From a candidate division NC10 bacterium CSP1-5 (lineage in GTDB: Bacteria > Methylomirabilota > Methylomirabilia > Methylomirabilales > CSP1-5), in assembly GCA_001443495.1 (NCBI GenBank), contig LDXR01000012.1, forward strand, positions 37,117 through 101,116: 64,000 nucleotides of DNA, written 5' to 3'. How positions within the stretch are numbered: position 1 is the first letter of the stretch; every line of letters starts with the position of its first letter. The notes beneath the pieces were generated by a model that did not search any database, was not told where the DNA came from, and was given only the letters and a program-made list of their open reading frames with translations. The translations under genes and the position numbers were made by a program. Shown in pieces: positions 1 to 8,014 of the stretch.

Positions 1-2
1 TC

Positions 3-521
3 GGTCCTGTTGTGGGACGGCTTTTGGCACAACTCGCCCGGCTCGTCGGGGCAGAGCGCGTCCTGGAGATGGGGGCGGGCTTTGGCTACTCGGCCTACTG
101 GATTGCGCGGGCGCTTCCGCCCGACGGCCGCCACCTCGCCCTTGAGCGCTCTGCCGAGAATGCCCGGTTGGCGAGGGAGTGGCTCGTACGGGCGCGCCTT
201 GACCACAAGGTGGAGTTTATCGTGGGCGATGCCTTGCAGGTGGTCCATGGGGTGCCAGGACCCTTCGACCTGATCTTCGTGGATGTGGACAAGGAACAAT
301 ACCCGAGATCCCTTCCGCTGACCCTTCCCCGCTTGAGGCAGGGAGGGCTGCTCATCACCGACAACATCCTCTGGGGAGGACGGGTCGTGGCTCCGCATCC
401 TCCCGAGGCCAGCACCCGGGGCATTCAGGAGTACACCCGGCTTCTCTACGAAACTCCCGGCCTGTATACCACCATTCTGCCGGTCCGGGACGGCCTCGCG
501 GTCAGCCTCAAACTCCACTAG
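3..521 (+). CDS. O-methyltransferase, catechol type (5' end cut by window)
   Basis: SAM-dependent methyltransferase of the small-molecule O-methyltransferase (Methyltransf_3) family, which usually has about 210 residues; about 172 are present because the frame stays open through the left window edge. The SAM-binding motif I is read as LEMGAGFGYSAYWIA, followed by an acidic LALERS strand, and the metal/substrate region reads FDLIFVDVDKEQYP and LLITDNILWGG, as in Mg-dependent catechol and caffeoyl-CoA methyltransferases. The substrate cannot be told. GTG at 12 is possible as a start but the preceding codons (Gly-Pro-Val) fit the family, so the gene most likely begins outside. Confidence 0.85.
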   Translation, partial: GPVVGRLLAQLARLVGAERVLEMGAGFGYSAYWIARALPPDGRHLALERSAENARLAREWLVRARLDHKVEFIVGDALQVVHGVPGPFDLIFVDVDKEQYPRSLPLTLPRLRQGGLLITDNILWGGRVVAPHPPEASTRGIQEYTRLLYETPGLYTTILPVRDGLAVSLKLH

Positions 522-522
522 T

Positions 523-622
523 GCCGATGGCCGACGACCGATGACCGGGGGGTCTACTTGACCTTCGACGTTGGGCTTCGGATGTTAAATCCGTGAACCG
601 TGAACTGCGAACCATGAACCGT
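523..622. repeat. Intergenic word repeats (CCGATGACC and GAACCGTGAAC types)
   Basis: The gap between the methyltransferase and the next gene holds two short word arrays. Positions 525-548 repeat CGATG(G/A)CC(G) words, and 589-622 repeat GTGAACCGTGAAC/GAACCATGAACC words. The second set matches the larger arrays near 21.3 kb and 40.0 kb. No promoter was recognised here. The repeats run into the 5' end of the next open frame, which is why its upstream ATG/GTG codons are probably not the real start. Confidence 0.55.
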
Positions 623-625
623 CTC

Positions 626-1273
626 ATGGAGATCCCGATCTTTCCGTTGCCGAACGTCGTCTTCTTCCCTCACACCCTCTTACCGCTGCATATTTTTGAG
701 CCGCGGTACCGACAGATGCTCGCCGACTGTCTCACCGGCGAGCGGCGGTTGGCCGTGGTCCTCCTACGGCCAGGGTGGGAGGCGGAGTACTACGGCCGCC
801 CGGCAGTGTATGCTGTGGCGGGGGCCGGAGAGATCGTGGCGTCGGAGAGGCTCCCCGACGGGCGCTCCAATATCCTGCTCAAGGGGCTTGGACGGATTAT
901 GATCGAGGGTGAGGTGGCTTCACCCAAGCCGTATCGCATCGCGCGGGCCTCCTGGCTTGACGATGTGCATCCAGCCGGAGGAGAGGGAGATCTTGCGCCC
1001 CAGCTCCATCGCTTGCGCCAGATCTGTGGGCGGCTCTTGTCCGCATTGGCCCACCCGGTTCCCAGATTGTTCGAGGTCATGACCCAGCAGGATCGCCCCG
1101 GCGTCTTTGTGGATCGCGTGAGCAGCCTGCTGGTCGAAGAGACTGATCACCGGCAGCGCCTGCTCGAGCTCACCGACGTCCCACAGCGGATGGCGGAAGC
1201 GATCGAGGTCGTCGAGGCGCTCCTGCTTAAGACGCAACGCGCGAGCCCCCAGGGTCGCGCCCGCTGGAACTGA
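626..1273 (+). CDS. Stand-alone Lon N-terminal (substrate-binding) domain protein
   Basis: A 215-residue protein matching the LON substrate-binding domain without the AAA ATPase or protease parts. It starts with the family signature IPIFPLPNVVFFPHTLLPLHIFEPRYR, which I give here only in part: PLPNVVFFPHTLLPLHIFEP covers residues 6-25. Stand-alone Lon-N proteins are common in bacteria and are thought to bind unfolded or specific partner proteins, but their role is not settled. Longer starts at 593 (GTG) and 614 (ATG) would add a tail encoded by an intergenic repeat, so ATG 626 is preferred. No clear ribosome-binding site is seen. Confidence 0.8.
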   Translation: MEIPIFPLPNVVFFPHTLLPLHIFEPRYRQMLADCLTGERRLAVVLLRPGWEAEYYGRPAVYAVAGAGEIVASERLPDGRSNILLKGLGRIMIEGEVASPKPYRIARASWLDDVHPAGGEGDLAPQLHRLRQICGRLLSALAHPVPRLFEVMTQQDRPGVFVDRVSSLLVEETDHRQRLLELTDVPQRMAEAIEVVEALLLKTQRASPQGRARWN

Positions 1274-1307
1274 ATCGCTTTGGCGCACTGGCACCGGTGG
1301 AGTGGTG

Positions 1308-2051
1308 ATGGAGAAGGGGTCGCTGCAGCTGACGACGAGAGGCTATCAAGGACAGACCGTGCCCTACGAGGTGCCCTTCATCGCGTTTCCGACAACGTCC
1401 GGCAGGTTCATTGCCCAGGCGCCCGGAACGTCGGAGGTGAAGGAGGGTGCCGAGAATCGCTACGTGCGCCTCGGTGAGTTCCTGCAGGCCCGCGGCTTCG
1501 CCACACTGGTGAGCTTCAACCCACCCCGACCAGACGCCCAGTTCAAGTACCCAAATGAGCCCTACTCTTACCGGGATGCGAGCTGGAACCGCATCTATGT
1601 CGACAGCCTGGCCTACGTGGTGGAACACTGTCTGAAGAATGCGGCGCAGCTCTGCGGCGCCACGGAGCCTGAGGTATACCTGGCCGGATTCTCCTCCGGG
1701 GGTTCCGTGGCAGTGGCAGTGGCACCGTTCTTCCCGGCGATCACAAAGATCCTTCTGGTCTCGGCCTATGACAGCGTGGACCGCTTCTTCTTGGCCGGCC
1801 TGCGGCGCTACACAGGGGAGGTGTACGTTGCCTACGGTGAGGAGGACTTCCCGGCGGCCGTCCTTGCTACGATGATGCCGAGCCTTGCCAGGCGCGCCGG
1901 TGCCGTCCACGCACGGAGCGTGCCGAACTGCGACCACCACTTCGCCGGAGAAGTGAACGGCAGGGTTCTCAGCAAGGCGTACCTTTGGGCTTTTGCCGGG
2001 GACGACACCTTCCCTTCACCGGACGGCGGCATCCCCCTGTACCCCCATTAG
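1308..2051 (+). CDS. Alpha/beta-hydrolase-like protein
   Basis: A 247-residue soluble protein with features of the alpha/beta-hydrolase fold. The nucleophile elbow reads AGFSSGGSV, a late acidic residue lies in VAYGEEDF, and a possible catalytic histidine lies in NCDHHFAG near the C-terminus, in the right order for a Ser-Asp-His triad. The closest general resemblance is to dienelactone-hydrolase-like esterases. The substrate is unknown. ATG 1308 follows two in-frame GTG codons (1302, 1305), which are alternative starts. Confidence 0.6.
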   Translation: MEKGSLQLTTRGYQGQTVPYEVPFIAFPTTSGRFIAQAPGTSEVKEGAENRYVRLGEFLQARGFATLVSFNPPRPDAQFKYPNEPYSYRDASWNRIYVDSLAYVVEHCLKNAAQLCGATEPEVYLAGFSSGGSVAVAVAPFFPAITKILLVSAYDSVDRFFLAGLRRYTGEVYVAYGEEDFPAAVLATMMPSLARRAGAVHARSVPNCDHHFAGEVNGRVLSKAYLWAFAGDDTFPSPDGGIPLYPH

Positions 2052-2176
2052 TTTGTCCTTTCACAAAGCGATTTTGCCTCTCAAGCAGGAGCCGCTCCGG
2101 TGTATGATAACCGAGGGCGCAGAGCCCCGAAAGCATCCCCGGGAGAAGGCGATCGGTTGCACAGGAGGAGCAGGCG

Positions 2177-2608
2177 ATGACACGAGCGAGCGACTACGGC
2201 ATCACGGTCCTGCGGGTCACGTTAGGGGTGATCTTTTTGATGCACGGCTATCTGGGGTTCTTTGTGTTCACCCCTGGCGGCATGACTGCCTTCAACGCCT
2301 CGAAGGGGATTCCGCTGCCGGCGATCACGGCCTGGTTCGTGATCTTCGGCCATTTCCTCGGTGGGGCATCGCTCGTCTTCGGCTTGCTGACGCGCCTTGG
2401 CGCCCTGGTTCACGTCGTGATCATGGGGGGTGCGGTCTTCTTCGTGCACCTCGCACAGGGCTTTTTCATGCACGGCATCATCGTGGACGCGGCGACCGGC
2501 AAGGCGATTGTGGGTGGATACGAGTACGCTTTGAGCCTCCTGATGGGCTCGATCGCCATTCTCATCAGCGGCAGCGGCCCACTCGGGCTGGATTACTGGA
2601 GGCGCTGA
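2177..2608 (+). CDS. DoxX family membrane protein
   Basis: A 143-residue integral membrane protein with four predicted helices. The N-terminal helix LRVTLGVIFLMHGYLGFF and the central segment with GGASLVFGLLTRLGALVHVVIM are typical of DoxX/DoxD-like proteins. Members associate with quinone-linked thiosulfate or thiol oxidation or act as small redox-linked membrane subunits; the specific role here cannot be told. A good ribosome-binding site (AGGAGGAGC at 2162-2170) lies upstream. The next gene follows after 19 bases, so the two may be co-transcribed. Confidence 0.8.
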   Translation: MTRASDYGITVLRVTLGVIFLMHGYLGFFVFTPGGMTAFNASKGIPLPAITAWFVIFGHFLGGASLVFGLLTRLGALVHVVIMGGAVFFVHLAQGFFMHGIIVDAATGKAIVGGYEYALSLLMGSIAILISGSGPLGLDYWRR

Positions 2609-2627
2609 CCGGACCTGCCCCGCTCCG

Positions 2628-3884
2628 GTGTCTCGGAGGAAGCCTGTCATCGGAACCGACCTGTCGCTCTATGCCGTGCTGCCGTTCGTGGCGATGCTCC
2701 TCGCCGTCGCCGTCTGCCCCCTTTGGGTTCCTCACTGGTGGGCGTCGAACCAAAACAAGCTCGTCGTTTCCTGCGCGCTCGGTTTCCCGATCCTCATCCT
2801 GTATCTGTTCCGCCGCCCCGTGTCCGTCGTGAGGACGGGCGAGGATTATCTCTCGTTCATTATCCTCCTCGGCGGGCTCTACGCGATCGCGGGGGGTATC
2901 CGGCTGAGGGGAGATCTGGAGGCGACGCCGCTCACCAACACGGCCTTCCTGGCCCTGGGCGCGGTCCTCGCCTCGTTCGTCGGGACCACCGGGGCCTCGA
3001 TGCTCCTGATCCGCCCCCTGCTCCAGACCAACAGCGAGCGCACCCGGGTCAAGCATACGGTCATCTTCTTCATCTTTCTCGTCTCGAACATCGGCGGCCT
3101 GCTGACCCCGCTCGGCGATCCGCCGCTGTTCCTCGGGTACCTCCAGGGTGTCCCCTTCGCGTGGACCTTCCGGCTGTGGCTCCCGTGGATCTGCACGAAC
3201 TCGGTCCTGCTCCTGACGTACTTCGTGTGGGACTCGATCCAGCACACCCGCGAGCCCCTCGCAGCGCTGCGGCGGGACAGGAGACGTATCGAACCTCTGC
3301 GGGTCCAGGGCGGGGTGAACGGGCTCTGGCTGGGGGGCGTCGTCTTGGCGGTGGCGTTTGTCCGCGAGCCGTGGCGCGAGGCGGTGATCGTGGCGCTGGT
3401 CGTGCTCTCCTTGTGGAGCACCCCCCGCGGTCTCCGGCGCGCCAATGGCTTCACCCCCCATCCGATCATAGAGGTGGCGGCGATCTTCTTCGGGATATTC
3501 CTCACCATGATTCCGGCCTTGGAACTCTTGCGGGCGCGCGGCGGCGAGCTCGGCGTGCGCGAGCCCTGGCAGTTCTTCTGGGCCACGGGCGGCCTTTCAT
3601 CCTTTCTGGACAATGCGCCGACGTACCTGACCGTCCTCGCGCTCGCGCAGGGGCTCGGCCTGGCTGACGAGGTTGTGGGTGTCTCCCATGCCGTGCTCAC
3701 CGGGATCAGCCTCGGGGCAGTGTTCATGGGGGCCAACACGTACATCGGCAATGCCCCCAACTTCATGGTGAAGGCGATCGCCGAGGAGGCAGGCGTAAGG
3801 ATGCCGAGCTTCTTCGGTTACATGGCGTATAGCGGTGGCATCCTGCTCCCGCTCTTCGTCGCGATGACATTCCTGTTCTTTTAG
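2628..3884 (+). CDS. Citrate/NhaD-type ion transporter
   Basis: A 418-residue membrane protein with about 11-12 hydrophobic helices, resembling the ion-transporter superfamily (NhaD / ArsB / citrate transporter type) annotated as sodium:proton antiporters. Recognisable are LTPLGDPPLFLGYLQGVPF in the first half and SSFLDNAPTYLTVLALAQ followed by GANTYIGNAPNFMVKAIAEE in the second half; these two discontinuous hairpin-like repeats are typical of the fold. The predicted role is sodium-dependent ion exchange across the inner membrane. The start is GTG 2628, inside the short spacer after doxX. The cargo could also be a carboxylate. Confidence 0.75.
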   Translation: MSRRKPVIGTDLSLYAVLPFVAMLLAVAVCPLWVPHWWASNQNKLVVSCALGFPILILYLFRRPVSVVRTGEDYLSFIILLGGLYAIAGGIRLRGDLEATPLTNTAFLALGAVLASFVGTTGASMLLIRPLLQTNSERTRVKHTVIFFIFLVSNIGGLLTPLGDPPLFLGYLQGVPFAWTFRLWLPWICTNSVLLLTYFVWDSIQHTREPLAALRRDRRRIEPLRVQGGVNGLWLGGVVLAVAFVREPWREAVIVALVVLSLWSTPRGLRRANGFTPHPIIEVAAIFFGIFLTMIPALELLRARGGELGVREPWQFFWATGGLSSFLDNAPTYLTVLALAQGLGLADEVVGVSHAVLTGISLGAVFMGANTYIGNAPNFMVKAIAEEAGVRMPSFFGYMAYSGGILLPLFVAMTFLFF

Positions 3885-3958
3885 CCCCCATTCTTAGCCT
3901 TCACAATCAAGTACTTAACGTCATGCGGCAATGTTTCATACCGCGCTGCAAAAAAAGG

Positions 3959-3987
3959 TTGACAGGAATAATGCAGCGCGTTACACT
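3959..3987 (+). promoter_or_regulatory. Sigma70-type promoter of the phasin gene
   Basis: TTGACA at 3959-3964, a 17-base spacer and TACACT at 3982-3987. The predicted start of transcription is near 3994, about 70 bases before the phasin ATG at 4066. This promoter lies inside the longer open frame that begins at 3931, which argues for the downstream start. Confidence 0.7.
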
Positions 3988-4065
3988 CTCCCACAAGAGC
4001 GTGCGCTCATCGTGGGGCAGCAGATAGGGGAGCCAAAGGAAACGGAACAAAGACGGGGGGGCGCG

Positions 4066-4530
4066 ATGGTCCAGGAGAATGTGGGAGAGGCGAGCAGGGC
4101 GGCGCAGACGTGCAGCGAGACGCTCGAGAAGGCCCGCGAAGTGTTGGGCCTGACCAGTGACGTCAGCCGGGACATCGCGGGCCGAACCGCCGAGCTGAGC
4201 GCCGCCATCGTCCAGGAGGGGGCGCAGTACCTGAACGAGGTCGGGTCGGCCCTTCGCGAAGCCTCCGAGGGGGCCCGGGAGCTGTGGACCCGCGAGTGGA
4301 ATCTGGCGCAGGAGTTTTCACGGGATCCGATGGGCTTTCCGCAAAGGGCCGTCGCCCTCTCGTGGGAGGGGGGAGAAAAGATCACCCGCCTTGGGGATGC
4401 CCAGCGCGAGGCGATCTCCCGGTTTACCGGGAATGTGCACAATCTCGTGGACCGGGCCAACAGGGAGACCCAGGAGACCGTCACGAAGTATGCAGGGAAG
4501 ATCCTCGCCCTCTATGGGCTGAAGAACTGA
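4066..4530 (+). CDS. Phasin family protein
   Basis: A 154-residue, helical, charged protein of the phasin family, which coats polyhydroxyalkanoate granules and stabilises their surface. Heptad-like stretches run through most of the sequence and it ends with a typical ALYGLK-type tail. Start ATG 4066 is chosen because a strong promoter lies at 3959-3987 and a G-rich ribosome-binding stretch precedes the codon. The neighbour downstream is an R-specific enoyl-CoA hydratase, which feeds 3-hydroxyacyl-CoA to PHA synthase, so the pair fits a PHA storage module. No PHA synthase lies in the window. Confidence 0.75.
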   Translation: MVQENVGEASRAAQTCSETLEKAREVLGLTSDVSRDIAGRTAELSAAIVQEGAQYLNEVGSALREASEGARELWTREWNLAQEFSRDPMGFPQRAVALSWEGGEKITRLGDAQREAISRFTGNVHNLVDRANRETQETVTKYAGKILALYGLKN

Positions 4531-4581
4531 GGTACAGGCGCGGTTTTTGCGACGAGGCGTTTTGGTTTTGGCGCAAGAATG

Positions 4582-4610
4582 TTGACAAATTGGTGGAAAA
4601 AGAATAGAGT
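4582..4610 (+). promoter_or_regulatory. Sigma70-type promoter of the hydratase gene
   Basis: TTGACA at 4582-4587, 17-base spacer, TAGAGT at 4605-4610. The hydratase GTG start follows at 4681, giving a leader of about 65 bases. The phasin and the hydratase therefore appear to have separate promoters of the same type and spacing. Confidence 0.65.
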
Positions 4611-4680
4611 TTCCGGCCGTAGCTTTCATCTCGCGTCGTCCCGTTGGGGGTTAAACTCAACACTTGATGGAGGGACACCG

Positions 4681-5127
4681 GTGGCTCACGACTCCCTGAC
4701 AACGCCAACGCAAGTCGTCCCGCTTGGTATTGCCCTCGGCGATCGGACCGAGGTGACGAAGACCATCAACGATGCTGCGGTCAAGGCTTTTGCCAACCTA
4801 TGCGGCGATGATAACCCGCTTCACGTCGATGCGACCTTCGCCAAAAACACCCGCTTCAAGGGACGCATCGGCCAAGGGATGCTCACGGCCAGTCTCATCT
4901 CCACGACCCTCACCCGCCTTACCCGCGGTCTTTTCGTATATATCTCCCAGGACCTCCTTTTCACCGCCCCGGTACACCTCGGCGACACCATCACCGCCAC
5001 GGCTGAGGTGGTCGAGATTCTCGACCGGGGGAGGGTTCGTTTCCGGACCCTCTGCATCAACCAACGGGGAGAGACCGTTCTCGAGGGTTTCGCCGAGATG
5101 AAGCGGCTCAAGGAGATCCCGGTTTAG
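4681..5127 (+). CDS. phaJ: MaoC-like (R)-specific enoyl-CoA hydratase
   Basis: A 148-residue hot-dog-fold hydratase. The catalytic motif reads FANLCGDDNPLHVDATFA (residues ~36-53), with the Asp-His pair of the (R)-hydratase family, and IGQGMLTASLISTTLT forms the central helix. The enzyme would hydrate trans-2-enoyl-CoA to (R)-3-hydroxyacyl-CoA, linking beta-oxidation to PHA synthesis, consistent with the phasin next door. GTG 4681 has GGAGGG eight bases upstream. The longer frame from 4579 would overlap the promoter and is not favoured. The symbol rests on the family and context, since MaoC proteins can have other roles. Confidence 0.75.
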   Translation: MAHDSLTTPTQVVPLGIALGDRTEVTKTINDAAVKAFANLCGDDNPLHVDATFAKNTRFKGRIGQGMLTASLISTTLTRLTRGLFVYISQDLLFTAPVHLGDTITATAEVVEILDRGRVRFRTLCINQRGETVLEGFAEMKRLKEIPV

Positions 5128-5201
5128 AACTGGCCGACCGTCTCTCCGTTCACCCAAGTCGCTTGCCGCCTTCGCAACCCACCACGCCCCCGCCTTCCCT
5201 C

Positions 5202-5230
5202 TTGACATGCTCGTGGATAGTCTATAGCCT
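5202..5230 (+). promoter_or_regulatory. Likely promoter of the peptide ABC importer
   Basis: TTGACA at 5202-5207 with either TATAGC after 15 bases (5223-5228) or TAGCCT after 17 bases (5225-5230). The binding-protein ATG is at 5338, preceded by a strong AAGGAGGTG site at 5325-5333. The 210-base gap 5128-5337 holds nothing else that I recognise. Confidence 0.5.
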
Positions 5231-5337
5231 ACTTTTCCCCCGAAAAGGTCTTTTGGGATCGGCTTGAGGCGCGTCAGGCTCGGGCCTCCGCCTTTCCAGG
5301 GGAACCGCTGTGTGTATTTTTTTCAAGGAGGTGAGGC

Positions 5338-6957
5338 ATGACGATGAAGAGGTTTCCCCCCCGAGGGCGACCGCTCGCTTTGATGTCCGCAGGCATGATC
5401 GTGCTGGCCTGCATGATAATTCCGGCGGCCATGGCCGCGGAGCAGCCCAAGGCTGGCGGCACCCTGACCTTCGCCGTCGCCGCTGAACCCGCCTCGTATG
5501 ATCTGCACCGAGAGACGAGCTTTGCCTCGATCCATCCGGTGGCCCCCCACTACAGCCTTCTCGTGAAGTTCGATCAGTGGAAGTACCCGGAGATTGAAGG
5601 GGACGTGGCGGAGAGCTGGAACATCTCGAAGGATGGCCTCACGTACACATTCAAGATCCGGAAAGGGATCAAGTTTCACGATGGTAGCGTCCTCACTGCC
5701 AAGGACGTCAAGGCGACATACGACAAGATCATCTTTCCGCCGAAGGAGGTGGTCAGCGCTCGGGAGGCCTCCTATGAAATGGTGAAATCAGTGGAGGCGC
5801 CCGACGATCAGACGCTCGTGTTTCGCCTCAAGTGGGCGGCGGCTTCTCTTTTGGCGAATCTGGCTTCCCCCTGGAATCCGATCTACAAGGCGGATATCCT
5901 GGCGAAGGACCCCCACTGGTATGAGAAGAACATCATGGGGACGGGCCCATTCACGTTTGTCGAGCACGTGAAGGGATCCCACTGGGTCGGCAAGAAGAAC
6001 AAGGATTACTTCATGAAAGGCCGTCCCTATCTGGATGGTTTCCAGGCGATCTTTATCCGGGATACGTCGGCCCGCGTCGCGACCATTCGCGGGGGGCGGG
6101 CGCTGATCGAGTTCCGGGGATTTTCGCCGGCGGCGCGGGATGATCTGGTTCGCGCGCTCGGCCCGAAAATCAAAGTCCAGGAGAGCCCCTGGCTCTGCGT
6201 CCTGACCGTGGCCGTCAATACCCAGAAGAAGCCTTTTGACGACGCGCGGGTCCGGCGGGCGCTCAGCTTGGCCGTTGACCGCTGGGGAGGATCCCAACAC
6301 CTGTCGCAGATCTCCATCGTCAAGTCGGTCGGTGGGGTCATGCGACCCGGCTACGAGGCCTATGCGGCGACCGAAGCGGAGATCGTGAAGCTGCCCGGCT
6401 TTGGCAAGGATATTGAAGCGTCCCGCAAGGAAGCCCGGGGGCTGCTCAAAGAGGCGGGCTACCCCCAGGGTTTCGGCTTTACCTTCAAGAACCGCGATGT
6501 GAAAGAGCCCTACGAAATCGTCGGGGTGTGGATGATTGATCAGTGGCGCCAGATCGGACTGACCGCAAACCACGTGGTCCAGGAGACGGCGGCCTTCACG
6601 AAGGACCTGCGGGACGGGAATTACGAGACCGGCATGGACTTTGCCTGTGATTTCATGGACGAGCCGGATCTGCAGCTCTTCAAGTATGTCTCCAGCAGCA
6701 AGAACCCGAGCAACTATTCCAAATATGAAAATCCCAAGCTCGACGAGTTGTACGAAAAGCAGAGCCGAACCCGGGATGCCAAGGCCCGGCGCGCCCTCGT
6801 CCGCGAATTCGAAAAGATCGTGCTGAACGAGGCCTTCACCGTTCCTACACTCTGGTGGCACAAGATCAACCCGCACTGGGCGAAGGTCCGGGGCTGGAAT
6901 GCCCTCCCCAGCCACTACCTGAATCAGGATCTGGCGGACGTCTGGCTGGCGGAATAG
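5338..6957 (+). CDS. ABC importer substrate-binding protein, peptide/nickel (family 5)
   Basis: A 539-residue periplasmic solute-binding protein (SBP_bac_5). An N-terminal signal peptide with hydrophobic core runs to about residue 33 (AMAA). The mature part shows the family marks KAGGTLTFAVAAEP, YEMVKSVEAPDDQTLVFRLK and DDARVRRALSLAVDR. Substrates of the family include di/oligopeptides, nickel and glycosides; none can be chosen here. The ribosome-binding site AAGGAGGTG is close to consensus. It is followed by two permease genes; a G+C-rich hairpin at 7003-7041 probably lowers permease expression relative to this gene. Confidence 0.9.
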   Translation: MTMKRFPPRGRPLALMSAGMIVLACMIIPAAMAAEQPKAGGTLTFAVAAEPASYDLHRETSFASIHPVAPHYSLLVKFDQWKYPEIEGDVAESWNISKDGLTYTFKIRKGIKFHDGSVLTAKDVKATYDKIIFPPKEVVSAREASYEMVKSVEAPDDQTLVFRLKWAAASLLANLASPWNPIYKADILAKDPHWYEKNIMGTGPFTFVEHVKGSHWVGKKNKDYFMKGRPYLDGFQAIFIRDTSARVATIRGGRALIEFRGFSPAARDDLVRALGPKIKVQESPWLCVLTVAVNTQKKPFDDARVRRALSLAVDRWGGSQHLSQISIVKSVGGVMRPGYEAYAATEAEIVKLPGFGKDIEASRKEARGLLKEAGYPQGFGFTFKNRDVKEPYEIVGVWMIDQWRQIGLTANHVVQETAAFTKDLRDGNYETGMDFACDFMDEPDLQLFKYVSSSKNPSNYSKYENPKLDELYEKQSRTRDAKARRALVREFEKIVLNEAFTVPTLWWHKINPHWAKVRGWNALPSHYLNQDLADVWLAE

Positions 6958-7002
6958 GGAGTCGACCGAAGAGGCGACCGCGCCCGGAGTGATGTGCATA
7001 GA

Positions 7003-7041
7003 GGCCCGCCGCGTGTGCCAAGGCGGCGGGCCGCCTCTTTT
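7003..7041 (+). terminator. Intercistronic hairpin between binding protein and permeases
   Basis: GGCCCGCCGC at 7003-7012 pairs perfectly with GCGGCGGGCC at 7023-7032 over a 10-base loop, followed by GCCTCTTTT. This is the usual position for a partial terminator or RNA-stabilising stem in binding-protein operons, where it keeps the binding protein in excess over the membrane subunits. Confidence 0.6.
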
Positions 7042-7049
7042 CCGCGCCG

Positions 7050-8003
7050 ATGCAGCGATACATCGTCAAGCGATTCCTGTTGATGATCCCGACGCTCCTC
7101 GGGGTGGCCGTCCTCGTCTTCCTGCTCATGCGGGTCGTCCCCGGCGATATCGTGCAGCTCAAATTCACGCTCGAGGGGACCGGCGTCTCGGACGAGTTCC
7201 TGGCCAAGGAGCGGGCCCGCCTCGGCCTCGACAAGCCGGTTACCCAACAGTTTGTCGAGTGGATGTGGGGCATCGTCCGGTTGGACTTCGGGAAGTCCAT
7301 GTGGACGGACAATCCGGTCACCGCGGAGATTGCGCTGCGGCTGCATCTGAGCCTGCAGGTGGCCATCATGGCCACGATCGTGGCCACGCTCCTGTCCGTC
7401 CCGCTCGGGGTCCTGGCGGCCCTCAAGCAGGACACCTGGGTCGATTACGCCGTGCGCGTCTTCAGCATCGCCGGATTGGCCATGCCCTCCTTCTGGCTGG
7501 GGATCCTAATCATCCTGTGCCTGCTGATCTTCTTCCAGTGGCTGCCGCCGATGTTCTTCACTCCGATCTGGGTCGATCCCTGGGCGAATCTCTCGCAGCT
7601 CATCTGGCCGGCCCTCGCGGTCGGCTATCGCTACTCCGCCGTCGCTACCCGGATGACCCGCTCCTCGATGCTGGAGGTCCTGCGCGAGGATTACGTCCGG
7701 ACGGCGCGGGCAAAGGGACTGTGGGAACAGGTGGTCGTCGTCCGCCACGCGATGAAGAACGCGATGCTTCCTGTCATCACGGTGCTCGGCCTGGAATTCG
7801 CCTTTCTGATCGGGGGCCTGGTGGTGACCGAGCAGGTCTTCAACCTCAACGGGCTGGGGATGCTCTTCGTCGAGTCGATCGCGCGCCGGGACTACACAAT
7901 GACCCAAGCGTTGGTGCTCTTGACTGGGTTCACCTTTATCTTCGTCAACTTCCTCGTCGATCTCCTGTACGCGTGGTTCGATCCGCGCATCCGGTACGGG
8001 TAG
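7050..8003 (+). CDS. ABC importer permease, DppB/OppB type
   Basis: A 317-residue inner-membrane permease with about six helices. The N-terminus (YIVKRFLLMIPTLLGVAVLVF) and the cytoplasmic EAA-type loop VRTARAKGLWEQVVVVRHAMK are typical of DppB/OppB subunits, as is the ending with LYAWFDPRIRYG. It pairs with the DppC-type subunit encoded 11 bases downstream. No clear ribosome-binding site precedes ATG 7050, and the upstream hairpin ends only 9 bases before it. Confidence 0.9.
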   Translation: MQRYIVKRFLLMIPTLLGVAVLVFLLMRVVPGDIVQLKFTLEGTGVSDEFLAKERARLGLDKPVTQQFVEWMWGIVRLDFGKSMWTDNPVTAEIALRLHLSLQVAIMATIVATLLSVPLGVLAALKQDTWVDYAVRVFSIAGLAMPSFWLGILIILCLLIFFQWLPPMFFTPIWVDPWANLSQLIWPALAVGYRYSAVATRMTRSSMLEVLREDYVRTARAKGLWEQVVVVRHAMKNAMLPVITVLGLEFAFLIGGLVVTEQVFNLNGLGMLFVESIARRDYTMTQALVLLTGFTFIFVNFLVDLLYAWFDPRIRYG

Positions 8004-8014
8004 GAGGAGCCGGG

